Part shown: positions 22,174-31,507 of the stretch, piece by piece
Layout of the letters: each line of letters begins with the position of its first letter
Numbering within the stretch: position 1 is the stretch's first letter
Assembly: GCA_048498575.1 (NCBI GenBank)
Contig: JBEHXS010000006.1
Location: 1-34,796, forward strand
Direction of reading: 5' to 3'
Length of the DNA stretch: 34,796 nt
Source: DASZQY01 sp048498575
Lineage (GTDB): Bacteria; Pseudomonadota; Alphaproteobacteria; Rhizobiales; Kaistiaceae
The notes under the pieces: model-generated
Seen by the model: the letters and a program-made list of their open reading frames with translations, nothing else
The model's database searches: none
What the model was told of the DNA's origin: nothing
Made by a program: the position numbers and the translations under genes

Positions 22174-24720
22174 TCAGGCGGGCTTGCGCAGCGTGTCGAT
22201 CCATTCCTCGACGCCGCCCGGGCGCTGGAAAAGCCTGGCAACCGAGGAGGCGGGAAGCGGCGGCGAGAAGAGGAAGCCCTGGACCTCGGTGCAGCCCTGG
22301 CGGCGCACCAGCTCGAGCTGGGCTTCGGTTTCGACGCCTTCCGCCGTGGTCGACATGCCGAGCGAGCGGCCAAGGCCGATGACGGCGGTGACGATGGCGC
22401 GACTGCCGTCCTTGGCGGAGATGTCGTGCACGAAGGACTTGTCGATCTTGATCTTGTCGAAGGGAAAAGTGCGCAGGTAGCTTAGCGCCGAGTAGCCGGT
22501 GCCGAAATCGTCCATCGAAATGCGGACGCCCAGCGCGCGCAATTGGTGGAGCGTGTTCAGGGTGGCATCGGCGTCGCCGAGCAGCAGCGACTCGGTGACC
22601 TCGAGTTCCAGCCGCTGCGGCGGCAGGCCCGATTCGCTGAGAGCGGCGCGGATCTGCTGAAGCAGGCCACGGTTGCGGAACTGGACGGTCGAAAGGTTGA
22701 CCGCGACGCTGACGTCGTCAGGCCAGGTGACGGCGGTGCGGCAGGCTTCGTGCAGCACCCACTCGCCCATGGCGACGATGAGGCCGCTGTCCTCGGCGAT
22801 CGGCACGAATTCGGCCGGCGGTATGGTGCCGCGCTCCGGATGGTACCAGCGGAGCAGCGCCTCGAGGCACGAGATGCGGTGCTCCTCGAGATTGAACAGC
22901 GGCTGGAAGACGAGGCGGAATTCGTCGCGCGCCAGCGCCTGGCGGAGCCCGATTTCGATGGCGCGCCGCTCCTGCAGGTCGGCGTCCATGCCGCGTTCGA
23001 AGAAGTGGTAGGCGCCGCGGCCTTCGTTCTTGGCTCGGTAGAGGGCGAGGTCGGCGTTCTTGAGCAGGTCTTCGCCGGTCGGCCCGTCGCCGGGGGCGAC
23101 CGCGATGCCGACGCTCGCACCGATGACGATGCCGTGGCCGTCGATCTCGAGCGGCTCGGCCATGCGGGTGACGATGCGATGGGCGATGATCGCGGCATCG
23201 CGCTCGGCCTCGAGCGGGCCGGTGAGGATGGCGAACTCGTCGCCGCCGAGACGGAAGACGTCGTCGCCCTCGCGGCAGCAGGAGCGCAGGCGCGCCGCTG
23301 CTTCGCGCAGCACGCGATCGCCAATCCCGTGGCCCAGCGTATCGTTGACCATCTTGAAATGATCGAGGTCGATGGCGAGGAGGGCGAGCCGCTCGCGCCG
23401 GCGCAGGCGCTGCTCGGCGGCTTCCATGGTCTCGCTGAACATCAGCCGGTTGGGCAGGTCGGTCAGGGCATCATGGCGCGCGGCGCGGCGGATCAGCACT
23501 TCCTTCTGGCGCTGCTCGGTAATGTCCTGGTGGGTGGCGACCCAGCCGCCGTCGGCCATCGGATGGTGCATGATGGCGATGACGCGGCCGTCGTTCAGCT
23601 CGGAGATATCGGTGCCCTCGCGGCCGCCATTGGCGAGATCGAAGCGGCGCTGGAAATAGGCATCGACGCCTTCGACGGGATGCACGCCGTGGGCGAGGCG
23701 GTAGTCGAGGATGTCCTGCAGCGCCGTGCCCGGCTTCACCAGCTCGGGCGGCAGGCCGTAGATGCGCGCGTATTGCTCGTTGCAGATCACCAGCCGCTGC
23801 TCGGTGTCGAACATGCAGAGGCCCTGCGACATGTTGTTGACGGCGGCGACGAAGCGCAGGTTCTGCACGGCGAGATCGCGCTCGCGCGATTCCAGCATGC
23901 GCATCTTGGCGAGGTCGTCGGTGATGTCCTGATGGGTGGCGACCCAGCCGATGCCGGGGCTGCGTGTGTAGGTCGAACGGATGGTGCGCCCGCCGGCCTC
24001 GACGTCATAATGCTCGGGCCGCTCGGGGTCGCGGTTTTCCTGGATGCGCGTCAGGTAGCGGTCGTAGAGCTCGTCGACCGTGAGGCCGGCGAAGTTGCCG
24101 GCGGCGATCGAGATGCGGCAGATTTCCTTGAGCGGCGTGCCGGCGCGAACCTGATCGGCCGGGAAATGGTACATCTTCAGGTACAGGTCGTTGCAGATCA
24201 CCAGCCGCTGCTGGTCGTCCCAGAGGGCGAAGCCGTAGGGCGTCGAGTCGAGGGCGGCGTCGAGCTGGGCATGCTGGGAGCGCAGTTCGCGCTCGCTGAT
24301 GCGCAAAAGCTTGATGTCGTTCCGCTGCTTGCTGACGTCATGATAGAGCGCCAGCCAGTGGCGCTCGCCGAAACGGTCGTAGGTGACGGCGACAGTGCGC
24401 CCGTCGGCATAGACCCGGTCGAGATCGAGCTTGCCGCGGGCGGCGAGGCCGCGCAGCGCGCCAGCCTCGGTTTCCTCGCCGTTCCGCCGGTCTTCCAGAA
24501 CGCGCGGGCCGTTGTCGAGAATGGTCGCCAGCCGTGTGCCGGGCTTCAGCAGACGGTCCGGCACCGCATGGGTAACGCGGAAGGCGTTGTTCCACGCCAC
24601 CAGCCGCAGCTTTTCATCCCAGATGCAGGCGCCGGCTTTGATAGCGCCCAGAAAATCGGCCAAGCGCGCGCGCGACATGCCTTCGACGGCCGCGTCCTCA
24701 TAGGACTCGGCCGCGGTCAT
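22174..24720 (-). CDS. Triple-PAS GGDEF-EAL protein (c-di-GMP synthase/phosphodiesterase)
   Basis: ATG 24720 follows GAGG by seven bases and gives 848 residues; an in-frame start 30 bases upstream lacks a ribosome site. Three PAS-type units occupy roughly residues 20-420 (ACIWDEKLRLVAWNNAF; GFALWDDQQRLVICND; GLCMFDTEQRLVICNEQYARIYGL), two of them ending in VATHQDIT. The GGDEF domain has an intact GGDEF at about 490, preceded by REGD, the RxxD inhibitory site. The EAL domain has EALLRW at about 620, AVNLSTVQF, DDFGTGYSALSYLR and AEGVETEAQL, so both activities look competent. No membrane segment is seen, so it should sense an internal ligand or redox state through PAS. It sits downstream of argG on the same strand, with overlapping palindromes in the 114 bp gap. 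Confidence 0.93.
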   Translation of the reverse strand: MTAAESYEDAAVEGMSRARLADFLGAIKAGACIWDEKLRLVAWNNAFRVTHAVPDRLLKPGTRLATILDNGPRVLEDRRNGEETEAGALRGLAARGKLDLDRVYADGRTVAVTYDRFGERHWLALYHDVSKQRNDIKLLRISERELRSQHAQLDAALDSTPYGFALWDDQQRLVICNDLYLKMYHFPADQVRAGTPLKEICRISIAAGNFAGLTVDELYDRYLTRIQENRDPERPEHYDVEAGGRTIRSTYTRSPGIGWVATHQDITDDLAKMRMLESRERDLAVQNLRFVAAVNNMSQGLCMFDTEQRLVICNEQYARIYGLPPELVKPGTALQDILDYRLAHGVHPVEGVDAYFQRRFDLANGGREGTDISELNDGRVIAIMHHPMADGGWVATHQDITEQRQKEVLIRRAARHDALTDLPNRLMFSETMEAAEQRLRRRERLALLAIDLDHFKMVNDTLGHGIGDRVLREAAARLRSCCREGDDVFRLGGDEFAILTGPLEAERDAAIIAHRIVTRMAEPLEIDGHGIVIGASVGIAVAPGDGPTGEDLLKNADLALYRAKNEGRGAYHFFERGMDADLQERRAIEIGLRQALARDEFRLVFQPLFNLEEHRISCLEALLRWYHPERGTIPPAEFVPIAEDSGLIVAMGEWVLHEACRTAVTWPDDVSVAVNLSTVQFRNRGLLQQIRAALSESGLPPQRLELEVTESLLLGDADATLNTLHQLRALGVRISMDDFGTGYSALSYLRTFPFDKIKIDKSFVHDISAKDGSRAIVTAVIGLGRSLGMSTTAEGVETEAQLELVRRQGCTEVQGFLFSPPLPASSVARLFQRPGGVEEWIDTLRKPA

Positions 24721-24776
24721 CGTTCCGCCTCGCCGAGGGACCGCCCGCACATGGCTACGAGCTTTGGCAGTTTGCG

Positions 24777-24801
24777 CTTAATGCGCGATTAAGAATCGCG
24801 C
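24777..24801. repeat. Two overlapping palindromes between argG and the GGDEF-EAL gene
   Basis: CTTAAT-GCGCG-ATTAAG (24777-24793) and GCGCGATT-AAG-AATCGCGC (24783-24801) share bases, so only one can pair at a time. They lie about 35 bp past the argG stop and 57 bp before the GGDEF-EAL start. No T-run follows on the minus strand. They could be a regulator site or mutually exclusive RNA hairpins. Confidence 0.45.
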
Positions 24802-24834
24802 TCACAACCCCGCGCCCAATTGCCGCCGCCGCGA

Positions 24835-26052
<1,218 letters not shown>

Positions 26053-26120
26053 TGGTACGCTCCCCGGAATGTCGCGGGCTTATAGGACGTGGCCGCGGGC
26101 GGCGGCAAGCCGTGCGGCCC

Positions 26121-26951
26121 TCAGGCGGCCGGCGGCGGAGGCGGGCGCAGGCTGGCGAAGAGGTGGCGGATCGCCAATCCGACATCGGTAAGGCCACCCT
26201 CCAGCCGTTCGGGCGCAACCAGCGGCCGGGTGTAGAGCCAGCGCCAGCCGACCGCCATGACCGCGAGCGTGAACCACCACGCCAGCAGCACGTCGGAGAG
26301 GAAATGGCCGCCGGCGGCGATGCGGTTCAGCGACAGCAGCAGCGCCAGCACCAGCAGAATGCGGATGGCCAGCGGCCGCCAAGAGGGAGGCAGCAGCACG
26401 GCGAGGGCGAGCAGCCAGATCGCCGACGACGCCTCGCCGGAGACGAACGAGCAGTTCACCGTGCAGGCGTCGCTCATGTGCCAGGCCGGTACGAACGGAT
26501 GGCTGCCGGAAAATGCATCGACCGAGACCGGGCGCGGGCGGCCCCAGTGGTTCTTGAATACCCAGTTCACCAGGATGCCCGGCCCGACGATCAGCGTGCC
26601 AAGAATGAAAAGGGTGTCGCGGGGAGCGATCAGGCTGGGGCGCGACGCGAACGCCAGCTTGAGCAGCACGATGACGAGCAGGACGACGACCACGATGCGG
26701 ACGAGGTCGCTGCCGAGTTCGCGGAGCGCGAGCGAGATCGGCAGCGCGCCGGTCGGGAAGCCGCCGCCGGGCAGATAGAACAGGGAAGAAAACCAGACGT
26801 CGACGCCGGGGAAGATCGCGAAGAACAGCGACGTGACGACGATGAGGATCAGGCAGACGACCAGCGGATCGCGGAGCAGCGCCTGCGAGCGCGGCGAGAA
26901 CCACGGCGGCAGGGGGAGCGAGGAGAGGCGGTCGCGGCTCTGATCGGTCAC
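26121..26951 (-). CDS. PAP2-family membrane phosphatase with variant second motif
   Basis: The reading starts at GTG 26951 (MTDQSRDRLSS), 276 residues; no in-frame ATG lies near and the ribosome site is weak, so the start is uncertain. About six hydrophobic segments are visible. Motif 1 is KNHWGRPRP (Lys133 to Arg140-Pro141, K-x6-RP), motif 3 is NRIAAGGHFLSD with nucleophile-position His216 and Asp. Motif 2, normally PSGH, is VSGEAS: Glu173 stands where the catalytic acid His is expected. Family members remove phosphate from lipids such as undecaprenyl diphosphate, phosphatidate or lipid A. A proline-rich tail (PPPPPAA) ends the protein. It is divergent from the LysE-type exporter. Confidence 0.82.
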   Translation of the reverse strand: MTDQSRDRLSSLPLPPWFSPRSQALLRDPLVVCLILIVVTSLFFAIFPGVDVWFSSLFYLPGGGFPTGALPISLALRELGSDLVRIVVVVLLVIVLLKLAFASRPSLIAPRDTLFILGTLIVGPGILVNWVFKNHWGRPRPVSVDAFSGSHPFVPAWHMSDACTVNCSFVSGEASSAIWLLALAVLLPPSWRPLAIRILLVLALLLSLNRIAAGGHFLSDVLLAWWFTLAVMAVGWRWLYTRPLVAPERLEGGLTDVGLAIRHLFASLRPPPPPAA

Positions 26952-27017
26952 GGCATACGGCCCAGGGGCTGGCGCGGGCGTTCCCTTATAGCGCGGCTTC
27001 CGGTTATACGTCGCGGT

Positions 27018-27665
27018 ATGCTCCGCCAGTTCGTTCCCGACCTGCCAACGCTCCTCGCCTATCTGGCGGCTTCGGTCGTGCTCGGGCTGACGCCCGGGCC
27101 GGACATGACGCTGTTCCTGTCTAAGACCGTGGCGCACGGGCGCAAGGCCGGGTTTGCCGCCTTCGCGGGGGCCGAGACGGGGCTGCTTGTTCACTCGGTG
27201 CTGATCGCTGCGGGCCTGTCCGTGCTGCTCGCGGCTTCGCTGGTGGCGTTCACGATCCTCAAGGTCGTCGGCGCCGCCTACCTCGCGTATCTGGCCTATG
27301 ACGCGCTCCGCAACGGTTCGTCGCTGTCGCTGGACAAGGGAGCGGTGCGGCCTGAGTCGCTCCGCTCGATCTATGCCAAGGGGCTCCTGGTCAACCTGCT
27401 CAACCCGAAGGTCATCATTTTCTTCGTGACCTTCCTGCCGCAGTTCGTGGCGCCCTCCGATCCGCATGTGCCGGGCAAGCTGCTTTTTCTCGGGCTGACC
27501 TTCACGGTGGTGAACGTCCCGGTGTGCGGCGCGCTCATCCTTGCCGGCGGCCACATCGCCCGCCTGCTCAAGGGCTCGAAGCGCATCACGCGGTTCGTCG
27601 ATTATCTCTTTGCCGGGGTGCTTGGAGCGTTCGCCGTGCGCCTTATCCTCGCGCACGGACGGTAG
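27018..27665 (+). CDS. LysE/RhtB-family amino-acid exporter
   Basis: 215 residues from ATG 27018. The hallmark N-terminal segment LAASVVLGLTPGPDMTLFLSKTVAHGRKAGF is present, then LLVNLLNPKVIIFFVTFLPQFV, the second conserved block. Six hydrophobic segments are expected and can be placed. The family exports amino acids such as threonine, homoserine lactone, leucine or lysine. The substrate is not set by sequence. Its stop is one base from the convergent rlmN stop, and its start is 66 bp from the divergent PAP2 gene. Confidence 0.92.
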   Translation: MLRQFVPDLPTLLAYLAASVVLGLTPGPDMTLFLSKTVAHGRKAGFAAFAGAETGLLVHSVLIAAGLSVLLAASLVAFTILKVVGAAYLAYLAYDALRNGSSLSLDKGAVRPESLRSIYAKGLLVNLLNPKVIIFFVTFLPQFVAPSDPHVPGKLLFLGLTFTVVNVPVCGALILAGGHIARLLKGSKRITRFVDYLFAGVLGAFAVRLILAHGR

Positions 27666-27666
27666 G

Positions 27667-28857
27667 CTACGGCGCGATCATCGCTTCCAGCGCCATGCGT
27701 TCGCGGATACGCAGGCGCTCGCTCTCGCTCTTCAACTGGCCGCACGCGGCGAGGATGTCGCGGCCGCGCGGCGTACGGATCGGCGAGGCGTAGCCGGCGT
27801 CGTTGACGACCTCGGCGAACTTCTCGATCTGGCTCCAGTCCGAGCATTCGTAGGTGTTGCCCGGCCACGGGTTGAACGGGATCAGGTTGATCTTGGCCGG
27901 GATGCCGGACAGCAGGCGGACAAGCTCGCGCGCGTCGGCAAGCGTGTCGTTGACGCCCTTCAGCATGACGTACTCGAAGGTGATGCGGCGGGCGTTGGAA
28001 AGGCCGGGATAGGCGCGGCAGGCGGCGAGCAGCTCGGCGATCGGGTACTTGCGGTTGAGCGGCACGAGCTCGTCACGGAGTTCGTCGCGAACCGCATGGA
28101 GCGAGATCGCAAGCATGACGCCGATCTCGTCGCCGGCCTTGCCGATCATCGGCACGACGCCGGAGGTGGAGAGCGTGATCCGCCGCCTCGACAGGCCGAC
28201 GCCGTCGCCATCGGCGGCGATGTGGAGGGCGGCTTTGACGTTGTCGAAATTGTAGAGCGGCTCGCCCATGCCCATCATCACGACATTGGAGACGAGGCGG
28301 CCGGTCGAGGGCACGGCGCCGTCGATCGGCGTCGCCTTCGGGTGATCGCCGAGGCGGTCGCGGGCGAGCAGAATCTGGCCGACGATTTCCTCGGCGGTCA
28401 GGTTGCGCACCAGCTTCTGCGTGCCGGTGTGGCAGAACGAGCAGGAGAGCGTGCAGCCGACCTGGCTCGAAAGGCAGAGCGTGCCGCGCCCTTCCTCGGG
28501 GATATACACGGTCTCGATCTCGACCGGGCGGCCGGCGCCGCGCGAGGGGAAGCGGAGCAGCCACTTGCGCGTGCCGTCCTCGGAAATCTGCTCGGTAACG
28601 ATCTCGGGGCGCGCGATGACGAAGGCCGCGGAAAGCGCGCTCCGCATGTCCTTGGCGACGTTGGTCATCTCGTCGAAGGAGGTGGCGCCCCGGAGATAGA
28701 TCCAATGCCAGAGCTGGGCGGCGCGCATGCGGCGCTGACGCTCGGGCACCCCGATCGAGCCCAGCGCTTCGCCGAGCGCGGCGCGATCCATGCCGACGAG
28801 CGAAGGCTTCGCGGCAGGCGCGGCGGCGGTCGGCAGGGTGGCGGGTTCGATGAGCAC
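27667..28857 (-). CDS. rlmN: Dual-specificity 23S rRNA/tRNA (adenine C2) methyltransferase RlmN
   Basis: 396 residues; the start is read as GTG 28857 (MLIEPATLPTAAAPAAKPSLVGMDRAAL). The later ATG at residue 23 is less likely because the KPSLVG segment is, from memory, shared by rhizobial homologues. The radical SAM cluster is CTLSCSFC in SSQVGCTLSCSFCHTGTQKLVRNLT. GMGEPLYNFDNV and LNPINPWPG-type NLIPFNPWPGNTYECSDW are also present. The C-terminal cysteine needed for the methyl-cysteine mechanism is probably the one in AACGQLKSE. RlmN methylates A2503 of 23S rRNA and A37 of some tRNAs. No Shine-Dalgarno precedes the start; a palindrome with an AT-rich core abuts it. Confidence 0.96.
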   Translation of the reverse strand: MLIEPATLPTAAAPAAKPSLVGMDRAALGEALGSIGVPERQRRMRAAQLWHWIYLRGATSFDEMTNVAKDMRSALSAAFVIARPEIVTEQISEDGTRKWLLRFPSRGAGRPVEIETVYIPEEGRGTLCLSSQVGCTLSCSFCHTGTQKLVRNLTAEEIVGQILLARDRLGDHPKATPIDGAVPSTGRLVSNVVMMGMGEPLYNFDNVKAALHIAADGDGVGLSRRRITLSTSGVVPMIGKAGDEIGVMLAISLHAVRDELRDELVPLNRKYPIAELLAACRAYPGLSNARRITFEYVMLKGVNDTLADARELVRLLSGIPAKINLIPFNPWPGNTYECSDWSQIEKFAEVVNDAGYASPIRTPRGRDILAACGQLKSESERLRIRERMALEAMIAP

Positions 28858-28880
28858 GGCGGCGCTTATATAGCGCCGCC
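28858..28880 (-). promoter_or_regulatory. Palindrome with promoter-like core directly before rlmN
   Basis: GGCGGCGCT and AGCGCCGCC are perfect 9-base arms around TATAT, ending one base before the rlmN GTG. On the minus strand the core reads CTATATAAG, like an alphaproteobacterial -10, nine bases before the start codon. This would give a nearly leaderless message; if transcribed, the hairpin would occupy the ribosome-binding region. The -35 is not clear. Confidence 0.4.
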
Positions 28881-28905
28881 CGGTCCCGACGCCAGCTTTA
28901 GCCGG

Positions 28906-29457
28906 CTACGGGCATTCCTTGGCGATGGCGTCGAGGGCCGCCGAAATCCCCGACAGCGAGTAGGTGTCGGTGACCAGCGTCTTGCGCTTGGAGGTGCCGG
29001 TCAGCGTGAAGACGTGGCCCTTCTTCATGGCATCGACCAGCGCCTGCTCCTGCGAGGCATCGGCCCAGGTGGTGTCCGGATGGCTGGCGTCGAGGAACAT
29101 CTTGAACTTGGCGCCGTCGACGTCCGAGGTGACGTCGCCGCTGGCGAGGAAGGTGTAGCCGGCGATCGAGCTGACTTCGTTGACGACGTTCTTCGAGGGA
29201 ATGCGCGTGATCTGGAGGAAGGCGGGGTCGCGGCCACTGGTCGACTGCGAGTACTTCGAGTTCGTCGGCTGGGTGGCGATGAAGCACATCTTTCCGTCCG
29301 CCGTATTGGAGACGAAAGCCGTCCAATCCTTGAAGGTGTCGAGCTTGGTGGCGCCGCCTGCCGCCTGTTGGGCGACCGCTGCGCCGGCCAGGGTCACCGA
29401 AAGAAAGGCTGCGAGCGTAAGGGCGCGTACGACGTTAGGCATGGGCTTGGTGATCAT
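28906..29457 (-). CDS. Invasion-associated locus B (IalB) family exported protein
   Basis: 183 residues from ATG 29457, or from the ATG at 29442. The N-terminus MPNVVRALTLAAFLSVTLAGAAVAQQ is a classic Sec signal peptide with cleavage after AVA. The mature part has FKDWTAFVSNTADGKMCFIATQP, the standard IalB core with a Cys, and a C-terminal FTLTGTSKRKTLVTDTYSLSGISAALDAI ending in KECP, giving a possible disulphide partner. IalB is named from a Bartonella erythrocyte-invasion locus, but homologues occur across free-living Hyphomicrobiales, so a virulence role should not be assumed. It acts in the periplasm or at the outer membrane; the function is unsettled. A weak promoter may lie at 29481-29509 on this strand. 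Confidence 0.88.
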   Translation of the reverse strand: MITKPMPNVVRALTLAAFLSVTLAGAAVAQQAAGGATKLDTFKDWTAFVSNTADGKMCFIATQPTNSKYSQSTSGRDPAFLQITRIPSKNVVNEVSSIAGYTFLASGDVTSDVDGAKFKMFLDASHPDTTWADASQEQALVDAMKKGHVFTLTGTSKRKTLVTDTYSLSGISAALDAIAKECP

Positions 29458-29605
29458 TTGTTAAGCTTCGCCGACCCCGGTTACTATTTCGCTAAGCCGT
29501 GGATGGCAACCGCGTCGCGACGGTCGTCTCCCAGCCGGCGGCAGGATACCCGACCAAAATCGACAAGAATGTGATGGGAAGCCGCGGAAAACGCTGACCA
29601 AATCG

Positions 29606-29989
29606 CTAGGCGCGATCTTCGTCGAGCGCCCGTCGCGCCGCCTCGCGATGCTTCGCGGTGATGTGCGTACGGACCAGCGCGATGGCGCCGAGGAGCACCG
29701 TGACATCGTCGGTATAGCCAATGCCGGCGAGAAAATCGGGAACGGCATCGAACGGCAACACGAAATAGGCAAGCGCGCCGATCAGGACGGCGCGGACGCC
29801 GTGGGGCGTCGCCGGGTCGAGCGCGCAGTAATAGGCGGCGACCAGCTCATCGGCGAAGGGGATGTAACGGGCGGCCTTGCGGAAGGTGGACCAGAAGCCG
29901 CGCTTCACCCGCGCGGTGCGGGCAGCCTCTTCGTCCGGGCCCGGTGGCACCTCGGGTCCCAGAATTTCGCCGTACAGTATGTCGGGCAT
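29606..29989 (-). CDS. DUF1232 (YkvA-like) protein
   Basis: ATG 29989 (MPDILYGEILGPEV) with GGGAAGGA just upstream gives 127 residues; a GTG 15 bases earlier is possible but would put the ribosome site inside the gene. The DUF1232 core is clear: YYCALDPATPHGVRAVLIGALAYFVLPFDAVPDFLAGIGYTDDVTVLLGAI, with the PxDxxPDxxxxxGxxDD pattern. These are small membrane-associated proteins of unknown function. The N-terminal 40 residues are acidic and polar. It is divergent from the AhpD/ECF41 operon and upstream of the IalB gene on the same strand. Confidence 0.88.
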   Translation of the reverse strand: MPDILYGEILGPEVPPGPDEEAARTARVKRGFWSTFRKAARYIPFADELVAAYYCALDPATPHGVRAVLIGALAYFVLPFDAVPDFLAGIGYTDDVTVLLGAIALVRTHITAKHREAARRALDEDRA

Positions 29990-30107
29990 CCGTCCTTCCC
30001 TCACGCCTCCCCCTCAACATGGGACGGTCGCGCGCGGACCGCAAGCGCCGTGGAGGTCGCGCCCTTTCGCCCCATCCGCGACCTGTTCCAGAAATAATCG
30101 CCGGCCA

Positions 30108-30134
30108 TGTCACACCGGGAGGCCGCGGCTCGTC
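30108..30134 (+). promoter_or_regulatory. ECF41-type sigma factor promoter
   Basis: TGTCACA (30108-30114) and CGTC (30131-30134) are separated by exactly 16 bases. This is the pattern described for ECF41 target promoters, and the operon 34 bp downstream encodes an ECF41-type sigma factor and an AhpD-like protein. Autoregulation is therefore very likely. Confidence 0.8.
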
Positions 30135-30167
30135 TTGATGTCGGCACCAATGGAAAGGACGCCCATC

Positions 30168-30650
30168 ATGACTGCAAAGATCAATCCCTTCGCTGTCGCT
30201 CCGGCGCTGATGAAGGACTGGCAGCGCGCATCGATCGCGCTGGCTGCAGCCTCCACCTTCGACCCGACGATCACCGAGCTGGTCAAGCTCCGCGCCTCGC
30301 AGATCAACGGCTGCGCCAACTGCATCAACCTTCATGCGACGGAAGCGCGTGAGCAGGGCGAGACGGAGCAGCGCATCTACCTGCTGCCGGCCTGGCGCGA
30401 GGCGCCGTGCTATTCGGGTCGCGAGCGGGCCGCGCTGGAATGGACCGAGGCGTTGACCCGGCTTTGCGAAGGCAGGGAGCGGGAGAATGCATACGCGGCG
30501 CTCAAGGCGCACTTCAGCGAGGAGGAGCAGATCAAGCTCACCGTGACGATCAATCTCATCAACGACTGGAACCGCATCGCGGTCGGCTTCGGCCTCTACA
30601 CGGAAGCCTCGGCAATAAAGGCTTCCGCAACGCAGGCGGCTGCCGCGTGA
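30168..30650 (+). CDS. AhpD-like carboxymuconolactone decarboxylase-family protein
   Basis: 160 residues from ATG 30168, with AAAGGA at a normal distance. The AhpD core is ITELVKLRASQINGCANCINLHATEAREQGETEQRI, with Glu37, Cys49, Cys52 and His56, the peroxidase-type C-x-x-C-x3-H site. Despite the family name it is expected to be an alkylhydroperoxidase-like thiol reductase/peroxidase, not a lactone decarboxylase. Genes of this kind are the standard partners of ECF41 sigma factors. The stop overlaps the sigma gene's GTG start (GTGA), so the two are translationally coupled. It probably acts against an oxidant or reactive organic compound sensed by the sigma system, which is inference. Confidence 0.92.
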   Translation: MTAKINPFAVAPALMKDWQRASIALAAASTFDPTITELVKLRASQINGCANCINLHATEAREQGETEQRIYLLPAWREAPCYSGRERAALEWTEALTRLCEGRERENAYAALKAHFSEEEQIKLTVTINLINDWNRIAVGFGLYTEASAIKASATQAAAA

Positions 30651-31507
30651 CGGCAGGCACGACATCGGAGGACGCGGCGGCTGCATTCGAGCCGCTGCGT
30701 CCCAGGCTCATGCGCGTGGCCTACCGCATGCTGGGCTCCGTGGCAGACGCCGAGGATGTCGTGCAGGAAGCGTTCGTACGCTGGATGAACGCCGACCGCG
30801 GCGCCGTGCGCGAGCCCGAGGCGTATCTCCGCCGCACCGTCACGCGGCTGTGTCTCGACCAGCTCAAGGCCGTGCGGCGGACACGCGAAACCTATGTCGG
30901 TCCGTGGCTCCCCGATCCGGTCGTGGAAGAGGACGAAGTCGAGGACGTCACGCTGCCGCTGATGCTGGTGCTCGAGCGCCTTTCGCCGCTCGAGCGCGCC
31001 GCCTTTCTGCTCCACGACGTCTTCGGGCTGGCTTTCGAGGACGTTGCACTGGCCCTGGACCGCGACGTCGCAGCCTGCCGTCAACTTGCGGCGCGAGCGC
31101 GGACCCACGTGCGCGAGGCGCGCCCGCGCTTCAAGGTCGAGAGAGAGCGCGGCCTTGCGATTGCCGAGGCCTTCTTCGCCGCCTCCCGCAGCGGCGACAT
31201 GAAGGCGCTCGGCGCCATGCTGGCGGAGGACGTCAGCGTGCACGCCGACGGCGGTGGCAAACGGCCGGCCGCGCTACAGCCGATTTTCGGTTTCGAGGCC
31301 GTGATGCGGAACCACGAGTATCTCGCGACCATCTTCCGCAAGAACGGCTCGAAGCTCGTTCGCGCCGCCTTCATCAACGGTCTGCCGGGGTTCATCACCC
31401 TGGAGGCCGACGGCGAACTGGCGACCACCGCGCTCGAAATCGAAGACGGCAAGGTCGCTGCGATCTATGTGGTGCGCAACCCGGACAAGCTCAGGCATCT
31501 GCACTAG
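30647..31507 (+). CDS. ECF41-type RNA polymerase sigma factor with SnoaL-like C-terminal domain
   Basis: The start is GTG 30647 in a GTGA overlap; 286 residues. Sigma region 2 is LRPRLMRVAYRMLGSVADAEDVVQEAFVRWM, and region 4 is LERLSPLERAAFLLHDVFGLAFEDVALALDRDVAACRQLAARARTHV. About 110 further residues form a SnoaL-like (NTF2 fold) extension with DGGGK (201-205) and NPDKL (278-282), the two motifs that mark ECF41 factors. In this group there is no anti-sigma factor; the extension itself controls activity. The expected target promoter lies upstream of its own operon. Its stop shares CTAG with the convergent phhB stop. Confidence 0.94.
   Translation: MTAGTTSEDAAAAFEPLRPRLMRVAYRMLGSVADAEDVVQEAFVRWMNADRGAVREPEAYLRRTVTRLCLDQLKAVRRTRETYVGPWLPDPVVEEDEVEDVTLPLMLVLERLSPLERAAFLLHDVFGLAFEDVALALDRDVAACRQLAARARTHVREARPRFKVERERGLAIAEAFFAASRSGDMKALGAMLAEDVSVHADGGGKRPAALQPIFGFEAVMRNHEYLATIFRKNGSKLVRAAFINGLPGFITLEADGELATTALEIEDGKVAAIYVVRNPDKLRHLH

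Noticed and set aside
22543..24792. A 749-residue open frame on the plus strand opposite the GGDEF-EAL gene
   Set aside because: It lacks recognisable domains and is the antisense shadow of a gene with intact GGDEF and EAL motifs; GC-rich codon use keeps the opposite frame open.
26952..27656. Extension of the PAP2 frame upstream to give a 511-residue protein
   Set aside because: The added part lies antisense to the LysE-type gene and is charged, low-complexity sequence unlike a PAP2 N-terminus.
27541..29574. A 677-residue plus-strand frame over rlmN and the IalB gene
   Set aside because: It runs through the end of the LysE-type gene and across two well-supported genes on the other strand; no domain features.
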